From Nematopogon swammerdamellus (taxonomy: Eukaryota > Arthropoda > Insecta > Lepidoptera > Adelidae), in assembly GCA_946902875.1 (NCBI GenBank), contig OX336343.1, positions 11,467,361 to 11,531,360 of the forward strand: DNA of 64,000 bases, in the 5' to 3' direction. A program made the position numbers and the translations under genes. Positions 10,116 to 20,198 of the stretch are shown piece by piece; the stretch's first letter is position 1; each line of letters opens with the position of its first letter. Below the pieces are notes generated by a model. That model searched no databases, had not been told where the DNA came from, and saw only the letters and a program-made list of their open reading frames with translations.

Positions 10116-10574
10116 TATTTTAAAGAATATTAAAATAAATTTTACTTACCTATAAAATATTTACACTATGTTATTTATCACAAAAAGTACAGAAACGTTG
10201 AAGCCAACCCACATACATTGTAAACAGCTAGAAACACAACGGCCTGCCTTCAAGGAGCTATAACAGACAGGAGAGTCGATTACGACTAACACGAATGGAG
10301 GGTTTCGCCGTCAAATCGTCAATTGGGGCTCGCCAGTCCAGTGTACGTCGGCCGTAAATCTTGTCAGGTCGCCGGATGAGCCCGCGGCTGTAGTGGCACC
10401 TTAACGCCAAGTGCGGGGTGGCAATTCCCGCTAGTTTGGTCGTTGTGGACACCGGATAATGGACGTTGTCGGATGTCGTCGTGTACGCGCCGAACTGGAT
10501 CTGCGGGTAGAACGCAATATGTCAGCATAGTCATACTCGGTGCCTTGTTCAACATTTTAATAACATGTGGGTAG
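10116..10574. other. Gene-free stretch, moderately GC-rich
   Basis: 10258-10520 has higher GC and an open minus frame of 64 codons that I do not recognise. No splice or promoter context supports it. Confidence 0.4.
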
Positions 10575-10735
10575 TATTTTTTGGTTTCCGTATAACGTAC
10601 GAACCGATTACTGAGCCTACCTCGGAGCCTACGCCGCCGTCTGTCTTGTCTGTATGCCTGTTTTTTCACAGAATACGTGTTATTAAGGTGGATATAACAA
10701 CAAATAATCATATATAGAAAAGGTAAAAAATTAAG
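10575..10735 (-). mobile_element. Family B repeat, diverged fragment
   Basis: TTTTGGTTTCCGTATAACGT, ACTGAGCCTACC, GTCTGTCTTGTCTGTATGCC, CAGAATACGTGTTATTA and AACAACAAATAAT match the minus-strand end of family B. Confidence 0.65.
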
Positions 10736-12039
10736 ACATAGATAGAAAATAAGAGGAAACGTGTTTTTTTTTCAATGTTTTTAATTTTTTGCACTTGTTT
10801 TAAATGACATAGGTATTTCTTGAAAAAACGCAGTTGACTCTTTAAGATTAAAGGAATAGGCGTAACATGTTTGTATGAGTATGAGAAGATGTAATGTTGG
10901 TAGATGTGCGAGATATAGGCACAAGAATCGACGTCATACATTAAACTCGGGTGGGTAAGCCCGAGTTCATGAGCTAGCTCCGTTTCTTCGCATTCGCGCA
11001 TATTTTTATAAATTGTATGTAGATACCTACCTACTAGTCTAGTTCTGTATTTTTTTGTAATGTATGAATGGGAATAATAAATATATTGGCTTTCTTCAAA
11101 ATTCAATATTTGTGAATGTTTTTGAATATTATTAAAGAAATTAAGGCATCATGTTATGTAAATACATAATTTTATTAGCCTAGAATTTTATTCGTTTAAA
11201 AAAAGTTGGGCTTGCCTTCGCTCGCCCCACCGCACACCAATGCTTAGGAATGGAGCTATGTAAGGGTTCTCACATCTGTAGAACACTTGTGGTATTCACA
11301 CGCTGCAGGATATGCTGCCCCGTGAGTGATCAAGGACGAACACATAGGTTTAATATAATTAAGTATGTATATGCGAGTATCTACTGCCTTAATATTAACT
11401 TAAGTTATTTTTAATAAACCTTCGCAAAGCAGGCAATAATGCAAAAGTTAAAGCTGAAAAATGTGGAAAGAATTTTTTCTGCCCGCTTTAAATAATCGCC
11501 CTCGTGACTCCGACTACTTTGCTGTCAGTATCTAGAGAGAAAAAATACAAGAATGGACAAAACAAAATTCTTTATGACATTTGCTTAGCCGTCACGTGTT
11601 TTTACACTGCGGTGACCAGTGCACTGCGGTGACACTGCAGTGCGGTCACTTTTGACATTGAAAATGTCTTTTGGTTCGTTTCAGTATAGGCCCTGATTTC
11701 ACGAAAAAGTGCGATCCCCTTATATCGCGGAGAGTTGTGAAGATATGATATTCAATATATATTAATATATAATATATATTGATATATAATAATATATATA
11801 TCAATATATATTCAAAAATAATTATTCGAGAAAGTAAAAAAAGAAAAAAGTTATGGCCGAAATAGTGAAAAAAAAAATTATTTTTTTCTGAATTTTTTAT
11901 TTTGGAGCTCGATATTTTGGAAACGAAGAATGATATCAAAAATTTGAGAAAAATTCCTCTGGACAATTTAGTCAGCTACAATTTGAGCCTAAAACAAAGA
12001 CGATCGGGATAAGGGTTTGCCCTGTAGCTCAACCTTTTT
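10736..12039. other. AT-rich gene-free stretch
   Basis: At 11603-11650 the word CACTGCGGTGAC is repeated (about three degenerate copies). At 11745-11815 an ATATATTGATATA-type repeat can fold on itself. Open frames at 10708-11106 and 11646-11966 (minus) are Phe/Ile/Tyr/Lys-rich from base composition and are not called. Confidence 0.45.
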
Positions 12040-13010
12040 GAAAAAATAAATTCACAGATTTCGTGCCTCACACGACTATCGAGCACATTGAAAATGAATC
12101 TACGGAATTCGATATAATATTGTCGCTGAGCGACACGAGAAAGTCGGGATAAGGAAAAGGTTAGTTGGGGTCTGATGACGGAGCCGGAAGGAAGCCATAG
12201 GAACTGCTAAACTACACATGATAAGCCCATCGTGTTTGGGCTCGTTGGATTTGTCTTCGCAAGTACTCTAGTCATATGTTATTTCCAGGGTCCTGAAGAT
12301 GGAGCCGGAATGAAGCCATAGGAACTCCTAAACTAGACATGATAAATCCACCATATTTGGGCTCGTTGGATATAGGCATATAGGAATACCTATAGGTTAG
12401 GTTAGAAGATGCGTCGCATTGAAAATTAATTGAACAAAATAAAAATAAAACATTACATTTATATATTTAAAAAAAATTAAAAAATGTAAACAAAAATTTA
12501 GACAGGAAAAGAGATAAGCTTGTCATTATGTCTAACTAAAGTAACAAATTAATAAAATATCAAATATAAAAATATAATATAAGGATATAGAAGATAAGAA
12601 TAAGAATATAGGTTAGGTTAGAAGATGCGTCGCTTAGCGACGCATCTTCTAACCTAACCTATATTCTTATATCCAACGAGCCCAAATATGGTAGATTTAT
12701 CATGTGTAATTTAGGATTTCGTAGGGCTTCCTTCCGGCTCCATCATCAGGACCCTGGAAATAACATATCACTAGAGTACTTGCGAAGACAAATCCAACGA
12801 GCCCAAACACGATGGGCTTATCATGTGTATATAGTTTAGGAGTTCCTATGGCTTCCTTTCGGCTCCATTATCAGAACCCAACTAACCTTTTCCCTATCCC
12901 GACTTTCTCGTGTCGCTCAGCGACAATATTTTTTCGAAATCCGTAGATTCATTTCAATGTGCTCGATAGTCGTGTAAGGTGTAAGGCACGAAATCTGTGA
13001 ATTTTTTTAT
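12040..13010. mobile_element. Large foldback element, 375-bp arms
   Basis: The left arm (12040-12417) and right arm (12636-13010) are inverted copies with few mismatches and small indels, from AAATTCACAGATTTCGTGCC at the outside to AGAAGATGCGTCGC inside. Each arm carries a tandem pair of roughly 125-bp units, both containing GGAGCCGGAA, GAAGCCATAGGAACT and GGGCTCGTTGGAT. Between the arms is a 200-bp AT-rich spacer ending in a perfect 34-bp-arm palindrome (12601-12667) containing TAGGTTAGGTTAG. It has no coding capacity. It may be a foldback-type DNA transposon or a large MITE. No clear target duplication seen. Confidence 0.8.
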
Positions 13011-13021
13011 GGATAGCGCGA

Positions 13022-13475
13022 CACGTGGTATCGTTTCACTTACAAGGAGGTGTCTAACGATGCCCATTCTGTGATGTACGGTGATTGCGAATGTCATGCC
13101 GGCCTGACAGGAGCCTTTTCACGCCCGTTTTGAAAAACCCCAGGCTGTACTTGGGAGGAAATAGATGGGCAGGGAGTTTTTTCCCGGTTCTGTGAATAAA
13201 ATAACTACAGAACCAGTTGGATCCATGGCAGATCGATTGAATAGGGGTACATCCCCTGCCCAGTACGCGTAGTGTGGACGTGGAATGACCTCCCTACGGA
13301 GTTGCAGTGGTTCTAAGCCGCGGTACAGCGCAGGGTCACCCACCAGTCGCACAGCACGACACTGGATTGAGTCTAGCGGCGCAAGCTGGTATTTAGCTGA
13401 GCCATCCCACAGGTGCGAACAGTACTCCAAGCAGAACCTAACCTGTGTTTTATACAACGTCAGTTTACGCGACGT
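13022..13475 (-). pseudogene. LINE reverse-transcriptase C-terminal region, deletion derivative
   Basis: An open minus frame (13457-13119) contains CLEYCSHLWDGSAKYQLAPL, then DSIQCRAVRLVGDPALYRGL and EPLQLRRE. This is the segment following the reverse-transcriptase domain in Jockey/CR1-like LINEs. After RRE it departs from the family and rejoins at FLPSTAWGF.KR, so an internal piece is missing. The 3' end (13128-13022) has the CAGGCCGGCATGACATTCGC, CATCGTTAGACACC and GCGCGCTAT-type tail. It abuts the right arm of the 12040-13010 foldback. Confidence 0.75.
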
Positions 13476-13484
13476 TCATAACTA

Positions 13485-13670
13485 ACCTTTTTTTAATGTA
13501 AACCAACATGGGTGGCTGTGCCGAGAGACCAATGGTGCAGTCAACAGAGCCAAAATCACCTCTCCTCGCGAAACCACGCTTAGTAAGGTGCCTGTTAATA
13601 CGATGTTTGAAGACATTCAGGTTAAAGGATTCGAAAACACACTCGCCAGAAGACAGCAGTCCTCCCTAAA
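13485..13670 (-). pseudogene. LINE 3' end, second subfamily
   Basis: On the minus strand: TTCTGGCGAGTGTGTTTTCG, TTTAACCTGAATGTCTTCAA, then the 3' UTR (TTTCGCGAGGAGAGGTGATT, GCACAGCCACCCATG, A-rich end). It matches the copies at 15086 and 40920. Only the last codons and the untranslated tail survive. Confidence 0.7.
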
Positions 13671-14363
13671 TTACTGCACTGCATGTAAGCAACGAAGGAG
13701 TTCTACATGTGGTAACGCAATTATGTACCCGAGTGTACACTATGTAATAATTACTACTAGCACATTTTGGAAATGTGGCGACCACAAGGACGACCGTTAC
13801 CAATAGCCCATAGATATCTCAAACGACTTTGCGGACTCATTGGGAAACTATTTTCGTCGAAATAAAGTTAGCGAAACGTTTCTTCTTATCTAAGTTTCCG
13901 TATAAAGTGAGGCGTGGGGAGAAGGGAACCCGTTTCTGGACCTTCCAAGTTACTAGTTTCATTAGTCGCGAATCGACTCATAAATACAACTTTTTCGCCG
14001 CGAAATGTGGATCTTGTGGTTCTAGTCGATGTTCTGTCTGCCCAGCACCTTTTCTTTCTGTTCTATTTATTTGTTGGAAGTTTTCACAAAGAGCGAGTGC
14101 GTCCTTGTTGCACATAATTGTCTACTTCGTTTCTTATTTCGTATCGCAAGTAGCGTAACTTTTTGCTAGTTTGTAGCCTCACTCGGGTTCCATGTAGGTA
14201 CCTATTACTAGAATATAATACAATAGAACTAGCAAGATAAGAAGTGTACAAACGAAACCTTAGAAACAACAGATCTCAAAGGTGAACTTGTTAACTAAGA
14301 GCGTAGCAACGTTTTAATGTCACTACTGTCTGCAAATTACTGACTGAAAAGTAAAAAATTGGG
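13671..14363. other. Gene-free stretch
   Basis: Unique sequence. A 109-codon open plus frame (13829-14158) is cysteine-containing but matches no family I know and overlaps another open frame. Confidence 0.4.
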
Positions 14364-14504
14364 AAACTACTCATTGACGCGTCTGGTGACCGCCGTGCCC
14401 GGGCGTATTTCAACCAGCGGATCAGCCTGGCGATCCAGAGGGGGAACGCCGCTTCCGTCATGGGGACCATGGTTATGGTCCCTATGAACGACTATTTTTA
14501 TTAA
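14364..14504 (+). pseudogene. C-terminal coding remnant of a retroelement (family G)
   Basis: It reads DASGDRRARAYFNQRISLAI, QRGNAASVMGTM and ends NDYFY plus stop. This looks like the C-terminus of a lepidopteran non-LTR element polyprotein; I am not certain of the clade. It is followed at once by AACCCCGACG and AGGGGTGTTATAAGTTTGAC, which recurs at 45137 as the start of the family G 3' untranslated region. Truncated 5'. Confidence 0.5.
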
Positions 14505-14863
14505 CCCCGACGAAAAAAACGGAGGGGTGTTATAAGTTTGACGTGTGTGTGCGCGAGCGTGTGAGAGGGTGTGTGTTTGTTTTAAGTACTATCCGAGGAC
14601 GTGCACCTGAATACACAAGGCACATACGAGGACATTTTCAAACCGAGGACTTTTTCCTGGGTCCTCGGATTGAATGGTCACCATTGTCGTATTCTCCGTG
14701 CGATTCTGAACCTTTCTGTCTAAGAAATACGGAAATCGGAAACGGTCCTCGATTTGGTCGCCATAATTTTAGTCAGAGTGTGAAAATTTGTGACCACCAG
14801 GGCGGCGCCACCGTCGTATTTTACACACTTCGATTTACACTCAAGTCCACTTTCTTAACTAAT

Positions 14864-14903
14864 CCGAGGACCCATGTGTGAAGTTCACACATGGGTCCTC
14901 GGT
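14864..14903. repeat. Perfect hairpin CCGAGGACCCATGTGTGA
   Basis: The arm CCGAGGACCCATGTGTGA is exactly complementary to TCACACATGGGTCCTCGG across a 3-4 base loop. Both arms carry the TCCTCG motif of the surrounding array. Confidence 0.85.
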
Positions 14904-14967
14904 TTGGACACGTTTTGCTGAGTGTGTATTGTTTTTTTTTTCTAAACAAATTTTCAAAAATTCAAAA

Positions 14968-15622
14968 GCGGCGGGTGGCCGAGTGGTTTGGGCATCGGCT
15001 TCTCATGCGGCAGCGGTCGGCGGAGGAGGTCGGCGGTTCGAATCCGGTCGGCGTGTACCAATGAGTTTCTGACGAAAAAATTTACGTGCATACTAAATCG
15101 TTTCTTTGTCGCACCGCTAGAGTGTGGAACTGTCTTCCGGCGAGTGTATTTCCTGTATCCTTTAACCTGGGTGTCTTCAAGCGTCGTATTAACGGGCTAG
15201 ACAGCCTAACAACAGTCCGCAAATCTGCTGGCATGGCACCTAACTGAGCATGGTTTCGCGAGGAGAGGTGATTTTGGCTCTGTCGACTGCACCATTGGTC
15301 CCTCGGCACAGCCACCCATGCTGGTTCACATAAAAAAAAAAAACCTACACCTGCTGCTTCACCGTTCGGAACCAGTGTAAAACTGTAGGTCCTTCCCTTG
15401 CCCCTTACTAGGTGGTAGGCTCAAATTGAAGCCGACTGGGTTGGTACCACCGTACTGGATGTAAGATGGCAGCCTCGGCTGTGTTCTCCTCTAGTCCAGT
15501 AAAGCCAGCAATCTAGGGAAGTCTCCGGTATGGCACCTACCTTCTCGGTGGTGACATTGGCTGGTCGGAGCATGCGCTTTGGCCCCTCCGACTCAGCCAC
15601 CCATACCGGATTACATAAAAAA
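14968..15622 (+). mobile_element. Family C SINE with tRNA-like head, split by a LINE insertion
   Basis: The head starts GCGGCGGGTGGCCGAGTGG. A box TGGCCGAGTGG is at 14976-14986 and B box GGTTCGAATCC at 15035-15045, the spacing of a tRNA-derived RNA polymerase III promoter. After TTTACGTGCATAC a LINE fragment (15086-15340) interrupts. The SINE resumes ACCTACACCTGCTG, then GTAAAACTGTAGGT, core (TTACTAGGTGGTAGGCT, TTGGTACCACCGTACTGGAT), and tail (GACTCAGCCACCCATACCGG, ATTACATAAAAAA). The anticodon region is unusable, so this is not a functional tRNA. Confidence 0.85.
15086..15340 (+). pseudogene. 5'-truncated LINE nested in the SINE
   Basis: The last 45 codons are open (15110-15247): RTARVWNCLPASVFPVSFNL, then GVFKRRINGLDSLTTV, ending KSAGMAPN plus stop. 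This is the terminal part of Jockey/CR1-like LINE ORF2. A 3' UTR of about 80 bases follows (TCGCGAGGAGAGGTGATTTT, GCACAGCCACCCATGCTGGT) and a 12-base A tail. A dead-on-arrival insertion, it is younger than its host SINE and better preserved than the sister copies at 13485 and 40920. Confidence 0.85.
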
Positions 15623-16152
15623 AAACAACATTAGATAATTTACCAAATTTGGCCCAACCCATCAATATGAAACCACTATTAATATTTTTGTTATGCCTTA
15701 TAAATAATAATGAATTTTAGAACGAAAACAATGGGGATTAAAACTTATTGAAAAATATTAATCATTCTAATAATCAGATAGCTAATATTATTATCATTAG
15801 CAATATTTGAGAGCTGGACATGATTGTGCGAATATTACACCTGCTGTGGTGATATTAGCCCAACACACAACTATGCCGAAGGAACCCTAGGTGCTATTTC
15901 AGAACCTTCCTTTATCTGAGCACGGCTGTATTGAACTAGAAGATGGAAAACACATCGATGGAAAAACACGTACATTTGCAGATTCAAACATATTTTATTG
16001 AATGCAGTGGTACTGTAATAACAACCGAGATGTCGGGCGAAGCGGCTGACGACCGACTGACTGTGATGGGAGCACGATTTGTTCTATTCCTCTACCGGCG
16101 CGGCGGCGCGGCAGCGGCGTTCTTCCCTTCCCCTTCATCTTCCCCTTCCCCC
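15623..16152. other. Gene-free stretch
   Basis: AT-rich unique sequence to about 16050, then a GC-rich patch and a CTTCCCCTTCC polypyrimidine run at 16105-16152. Confidence 0.5.
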
Positions 16153-16569
16153 GGTCCTCGTTTTGTACAGAAGAAATCAGAATAAAATGCCCCCTGTTTG
16201 ATAGTAGAAAATTCAACACAAGGTCCTCGCATAATACAACATTTCAGGAATTGGTGTGCTATTAGGTCCTCGAAATGGCATGGCTGGACAGGTCGCGAAG
16301 GTCCTCGTTTAGCCTAACACAAAGTCCTCGAATGGACGTCGCCAGACAGGTTTGCGAGTGTATATTGTGTCCTCGCTTTGTTTGTCACAATTCAAGTTAG
16401 AAAGAGTAGGAGATATCGAAACACTAAGCGCTTGAGCGTTTCCAGGAATAAATTTGGCGCACATCTGTCTTGTCGAGGTCATCGTACGACTTCGCATAGT
16501 CCAGATACGGAGAGGTCCTCGGTCTGAATGAGTAAAACGGGGGTCCTCGCATGGTACTTAAAACAAACA

Positions 16570-17040
16570 AGGGTGTGTGTGTGTGTGTGTGTGTGTCTGT
16601 CTGTGGCATCGTAGCTCCCAAACGGATGGACCGATTTGGATGCGGTTTTTTTTATTAGGAAGCTTGTTTAATCGGGATGGTTCTTAGCTATGTCTGTAAT
16701 CAAGTAATTAAGTAATAAAAAAATGAATTATCTTAAAAAGTGGACCGATTATCATGCGGTTTTTTTTTTAAAAGCTTGAAATAAAAGTTAAATTACAAAT
16801 TTAAAAAAACGCCGACCCTTAAAACACCCAACCCTTAAAAAGCCAAAAATAATTTCCGTTTACTTAAAGGAGTCGGGGGACCGCTAAGTAAATAAAATAT
16901 AAAAACTCAAGAGCTGCGCGGGAATTTACTTAGCGGTCTCCCGACTCCTTTAAGTAAACGGAAATTATTTTTGGCTTTTTAAGGGTTGGGGTTTTTTAAG
17001 GGTCGGGGGGTTTTTTTATAGTTAGATTTATTTTTATAGT
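16570..17040 (+). mobile_element. Family G retroelement 3' region
   Basis: TG run (16572-16592), CTGTCTGTGGCATCGTAGCT, ACGGATGGACCGATTTGGAT, AAAGCTTG words, then CCGACCCTTAAAA and GGAGTCGGGGGACCGCTAAG. The same order is found at 45137-45700. The last 200 bases are an inverted repeat. It continues the family G element whose coding end is at 14364. Confidence 0.65.
16812..17007. repeat. Long inverted repeat, about 84-bp arms
   Basis: 16812-16894 (CCGACCCTTAAAAC ... GACCGCTAAGTAAAT) is inverted at 16923-17007 (ATTTACTTAGCGGTC ... TTTTTTAAGGGTCGG) with a few differences. The spacer is about 28 bases. It looks like two family G 3' ends meeting tail to tail. Confidence 0.85.
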
Positions 17041-17227
17041 TAATTTAGTTATGTCTAGGTCTAGACTTAACATATTGTTTGTTCGTTTAATATAATAGGT
17101 TTATATTTTATGGTTTATATATGTTTTCATTTCACATAATAAAGAAGTTAATTATGCATTATGAGTAGGCCCGTGTTTTCTCACGTATAATAATGTATTG
17201 CGAACGTAATAAAAGCGTATCGCGATT

Positions 17228-17580
17228 TTATGAATTAAATCCCTTGTAATGTAAGAGATGTGGGTTGTGTGGGTGTGGGTGTGTGTACGGAGGCGGGGGT
17301 CGTGTCCCCCGGGCGCCCTGCGGGCTCCCGGCGGCGCGGCGGCGCTCCCGCGTCACCGCGCCGCCGCCGCCGCCGCCGCCCTCGTCATCACGCAGATTGA
17401 TCCCAGGCCGCCGTCTCTCCGTCTGCTCCTCCCCCGTTCTCTTACATCTGCGAGCTTTCGATCTGAGGTCCGTGCGTGGAAATATAAAAAGAAACCCTAA
17501 TTCTGAATGTGAGGTAAATCTGCACAATGTATTTCCATCTCGCGCCGAGAAGGCGGCCGAAAAATGTGTCACTTCTGGAT
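17228..17580. promoter_or_regulatory. GC-rich block with GGGTGT and CCG runs
   Basis: GTGTGGGTGTGGGTGTGTG, then a CpG-rich core with CCGCCG runs (17345-17385) and a CT-rich end. Long open frames exist on both strands over the same bases, so composition is the likely cause. A regulatory island is possible; no core promoter motif stands out. Confidence 0.25.
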
Positions 17581-19380
17581 AGGGATTACGCTGGAGACGG
17601 GTTCAACAGTTGGCTGAACGGGCTGCATTATTCCACATTAAATACTTATAGTGCTATCGTATTTTGTTAAGTGCTGTACTTACAGTTTTCGATTTAATAC
17701 ACTTAAAGGAAAAAATTAAATAAAATGTATTACAAAAATACTAAACTAGATTATGTATGATACAAAAATAATTTGCAATATATATTTTATTTTATTCTTT
17801 TAGTCTGCTGACAAAATCAACAACTATACGCAACATTTTTGGTTCGATGCACTTTTATAGTATGTCCGTCCGTCCGATTTATTTTATTTCAACCTTACTA
17901 CATTTTTCGTATAACTACATAATCACGTTCCAAAGTGGCCTTTCGATTCTTTGAATTTCCTAGAATATTTGAAGATCCCAAACGTAGGCTACTAATCTGG
18001 AAAGTAATTCTGCTGAGACATCTCCGCTAGTTACCGCCGCCGTGGCGAGGCGAGGCGAGGAGGTGGGAGTGTCGGAGGTAGGTAGTGGCTCGGTTAGAGG
18101 GCCAGCGATAAATTCATTAACTCTTCCCACTAAATGTTCTTTCTGTCTTCAGGAATTTGTCGCTTTATTCTATTTATTCTATGCTTTGACATTCAAAGTT
18201 CTTAATCCATTGTTCACATTTTGTGCCGATTTAGCGCCGCCGCGCCGGCCCGTGCTGAATAATATAAGAAAATTACATGAATTTCAAATGGTCTACCATT
18301 TATTCAACCTCCGCGATTCTGTGGATTGTTTGCTCAGTCTTCGTTCTCGTCCTTCGATAATTGAGTCAGGTTCCCTAGATTCCTGTCAGGTTGCCCAGGC
18401 GGCAATCCAGTGGTTCCACCCTCAAGTTGCCGGCTTTATGTACTCGGTGCTAGATATCCAATTTGGTCAGCGTTCTAGCTAGACTATAGATTAGGCTTTC
18501 AACTAATACGAGCAGGCGAAATTTCCTTTTTCATTTCTCTATATGACTTTCAGTTTCTTGAGATGTAGGAAAATTGATAAATATTGTATTTATTTAAAAT
18601 GATTTTAATTTACTATGTTTATTCACGTAACAGTTAAACCACCACCATAGTGTCATTTTTTGCAACAGTGTAGGTACAAATAAAATTATATGAAAGTAAA
18701 TATTTATTTTCTTTGGATATGGAAGTAAAGATAAAATCAAAGGTGAAGCGGTGTCGTGTCCTCTGGCTCCACTGTTGCTGCGCAGCTGACTTTCTGTGGG
18801 CGTTTGCCCGTTTTCTGTCAAGCGAACTGTATGTTAGGCTTATTTGTTATTTAGAGTGTTGTATAAACGTATAGCTCCATCTGCTGACGTTGTTGTGAAT
18901 CTTTGTTTTGCATCTGTGTCGTGAAACGTTGTAATTATCGATCTTTCATTCAGTTGTGGCTAGGTGTCGCCACAGACATAAAGGAGTGTAAATACTGAAT
19001 TACTGAATAAACTGGTATTGTTATCCTGAGTGGCGACGTAACCATGTCATGTCAGGATACAAAGTAAAATTCAGCCCTTTCTAAGAGATTTGAGATGTAT
19101 TGTATTACTCACCTGACATATTCAGTTTTAGTATATATAAAACTTCATCTATCAGGGCAGATCGATAGCTTTTTGCAAACACGATTTGATTAACGATTCA
19201 CCCAATAGAAACCCTCATGAAAATGCCTCTGAATTTACTTATAAAAATGTATTAAACGTAACGTGACCAAAGCAAGGTTAACAAAAAGATTTTATTCGTT
19301 GACTATGTCGATAGCTTTTTAGGTAGATTTTGGAGTAACCTGATCTAGGCATGGATGAGCCTGCTTTAAAAGTAAACAAA
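17581..19380. other. Gene-free stretch with unassigned open frame
   Basis: A 146-codon plus-strand frame (18042-18482) is the longest in the window. It starts in a CpG-rich patch, has no recognisable domain, and no splice or polyadenylation context supports it. Elsewhere AT-rich unique sequence. Confidence 0.45.
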
Positions 19381-19613
19381 GTTCCCTTGCCCCTTACTAG
19401 GTGGTAGGCTCAAATTGTAGCCGACTGGTTTGGTACCACCGTACTGGATGTAAGATGGCCGCATAGCAGCCTCGGTTGTGTTTTCCTCTAGTCCAGTATA
19501 GCCAGCAATCCAGGGAAGTCTCCGGTATGGCACCTACCTTCTCGGAGGTGATATTGGCTGGTCGGAGCATGCGCTTTTGCCCCTCCAACTCAGCCACCCA
19601 TACCGGAATACAT
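19381..19613 (+). mobile_element. Family C SINE, 5'-truncated
   Basis: Begins TTCCCTTGCCCCTTACTAGG, continues with GGTAGGCTCAAATTGTAGCC, TTGGTACCACCGTACTGGAT, CCAGGGAAGTCTCCGGTATG, GGAGGTGATATTGGCTGGTC, and ends CAGCCACCCATACCGGAATA then CATAAG. It lacks the tRNA-like head. The tail resembles the LINE 3' UTR at 15248-15330. Confidence 0.85.
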
Positions 19614-20198
19614 AAGACAATTGCTGCAATGATAATAATAATGTTTTTAATACCTTATTACTTTTTAAATTTTTTATATTGTTTTTAATGTTTAATTTTA
19701 ATTATTAACTCTAATTTTTAATATAATTTATATACTAGGTTAATTTTTATGACGAAGTGAAAAGGAAAAAAAATTATATACACTATGTTAACTTTTATAA
19801 TCACTTATCACTGAATAAATGACTTTGACTTTGACTTTGATAAAAAAAAACAAATAACAATGCACAAAGACTAAGTTTCCAGTATATGTTAGCTCTTTTA
19901 CGCTTGCTTACTCACGTATCTCCAAATGAAAATGATGTGCACGCCGCCTAAATGTTGGTACTCGTATGGGCCACGTGTACACCGTTACAGGATATATATT
20001 TCTTTGGATGTCACAATTTGGAAGAAATCGAGTGCCACGAGAAAGCGGTCTATCGGATGCTCCACTAGACAAATGGGGTAGTTCTCTATGCAGAATTCCT
20101 TATCGAACTATTCCAGACGACGAAGAATTATTGTCGTCGGTCGTTAGAAAGTCGCAGTTCCACTGCAGTTTTAATATGAATAGACCACTCCGCAGATT
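19614..20198. other. Gene-free stretch
   Basis: AT-rich. A GACTTTGACTTTGACTTTGA run near 19821-19840 resembles the tail of an RTE-type element. Confidence 0.45.

Larger units (their letters stand above)
14593..16550. repeat. Dispersed TCCTCG motif array
   Basis: Fifteen copies of TCCTCG (mostly GGTCCTCG). Left cluster, 14593-14902, 7 copies in both orientations; right cluster, 16152-16550, 8 copies all in plus orientation. They are separated by irregular 10-145 bp spacers of unrelated sequence. A SINE (with a nested LINE) and other DNA lies between the clusters. The array lies inside the family G 3' region, whose CTGTCTGTGGCATCGTAGCT part resumes at 16590. Spacers do not repeat, so this is neither a satellite nor a CRISPR array. 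Confidence 0.7.

Noticed and set aside
10708..11966. Minus-strand frames rich in Phe, Ile, Tyr and Lys
   Set aside because: Follow from AT-rich composition, with no domain or transmembrane pattern that stands out from it.
14968..15058. tRNA gene
   Set aside because: A and B boxes fit, but there is no proper acceptor stem or anticodon loop, and the second copy at 57060-57129 is joined to the same SINE body.
17228..17582. Overlapping 80-115 codon frames with poly-Gly, poly-Ala and poly-Pro
   Set aside because: Open on both strands in several frames over the same CCG runs, so due to composition.
18042..18482. 146-codon open frame, the longest in the window
   Set aside because: No recognisable domain, starts in a CpG-rich patch, and lacks splice or polyadenylation context. 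One frame of this size is expected by chance in 64 kb.
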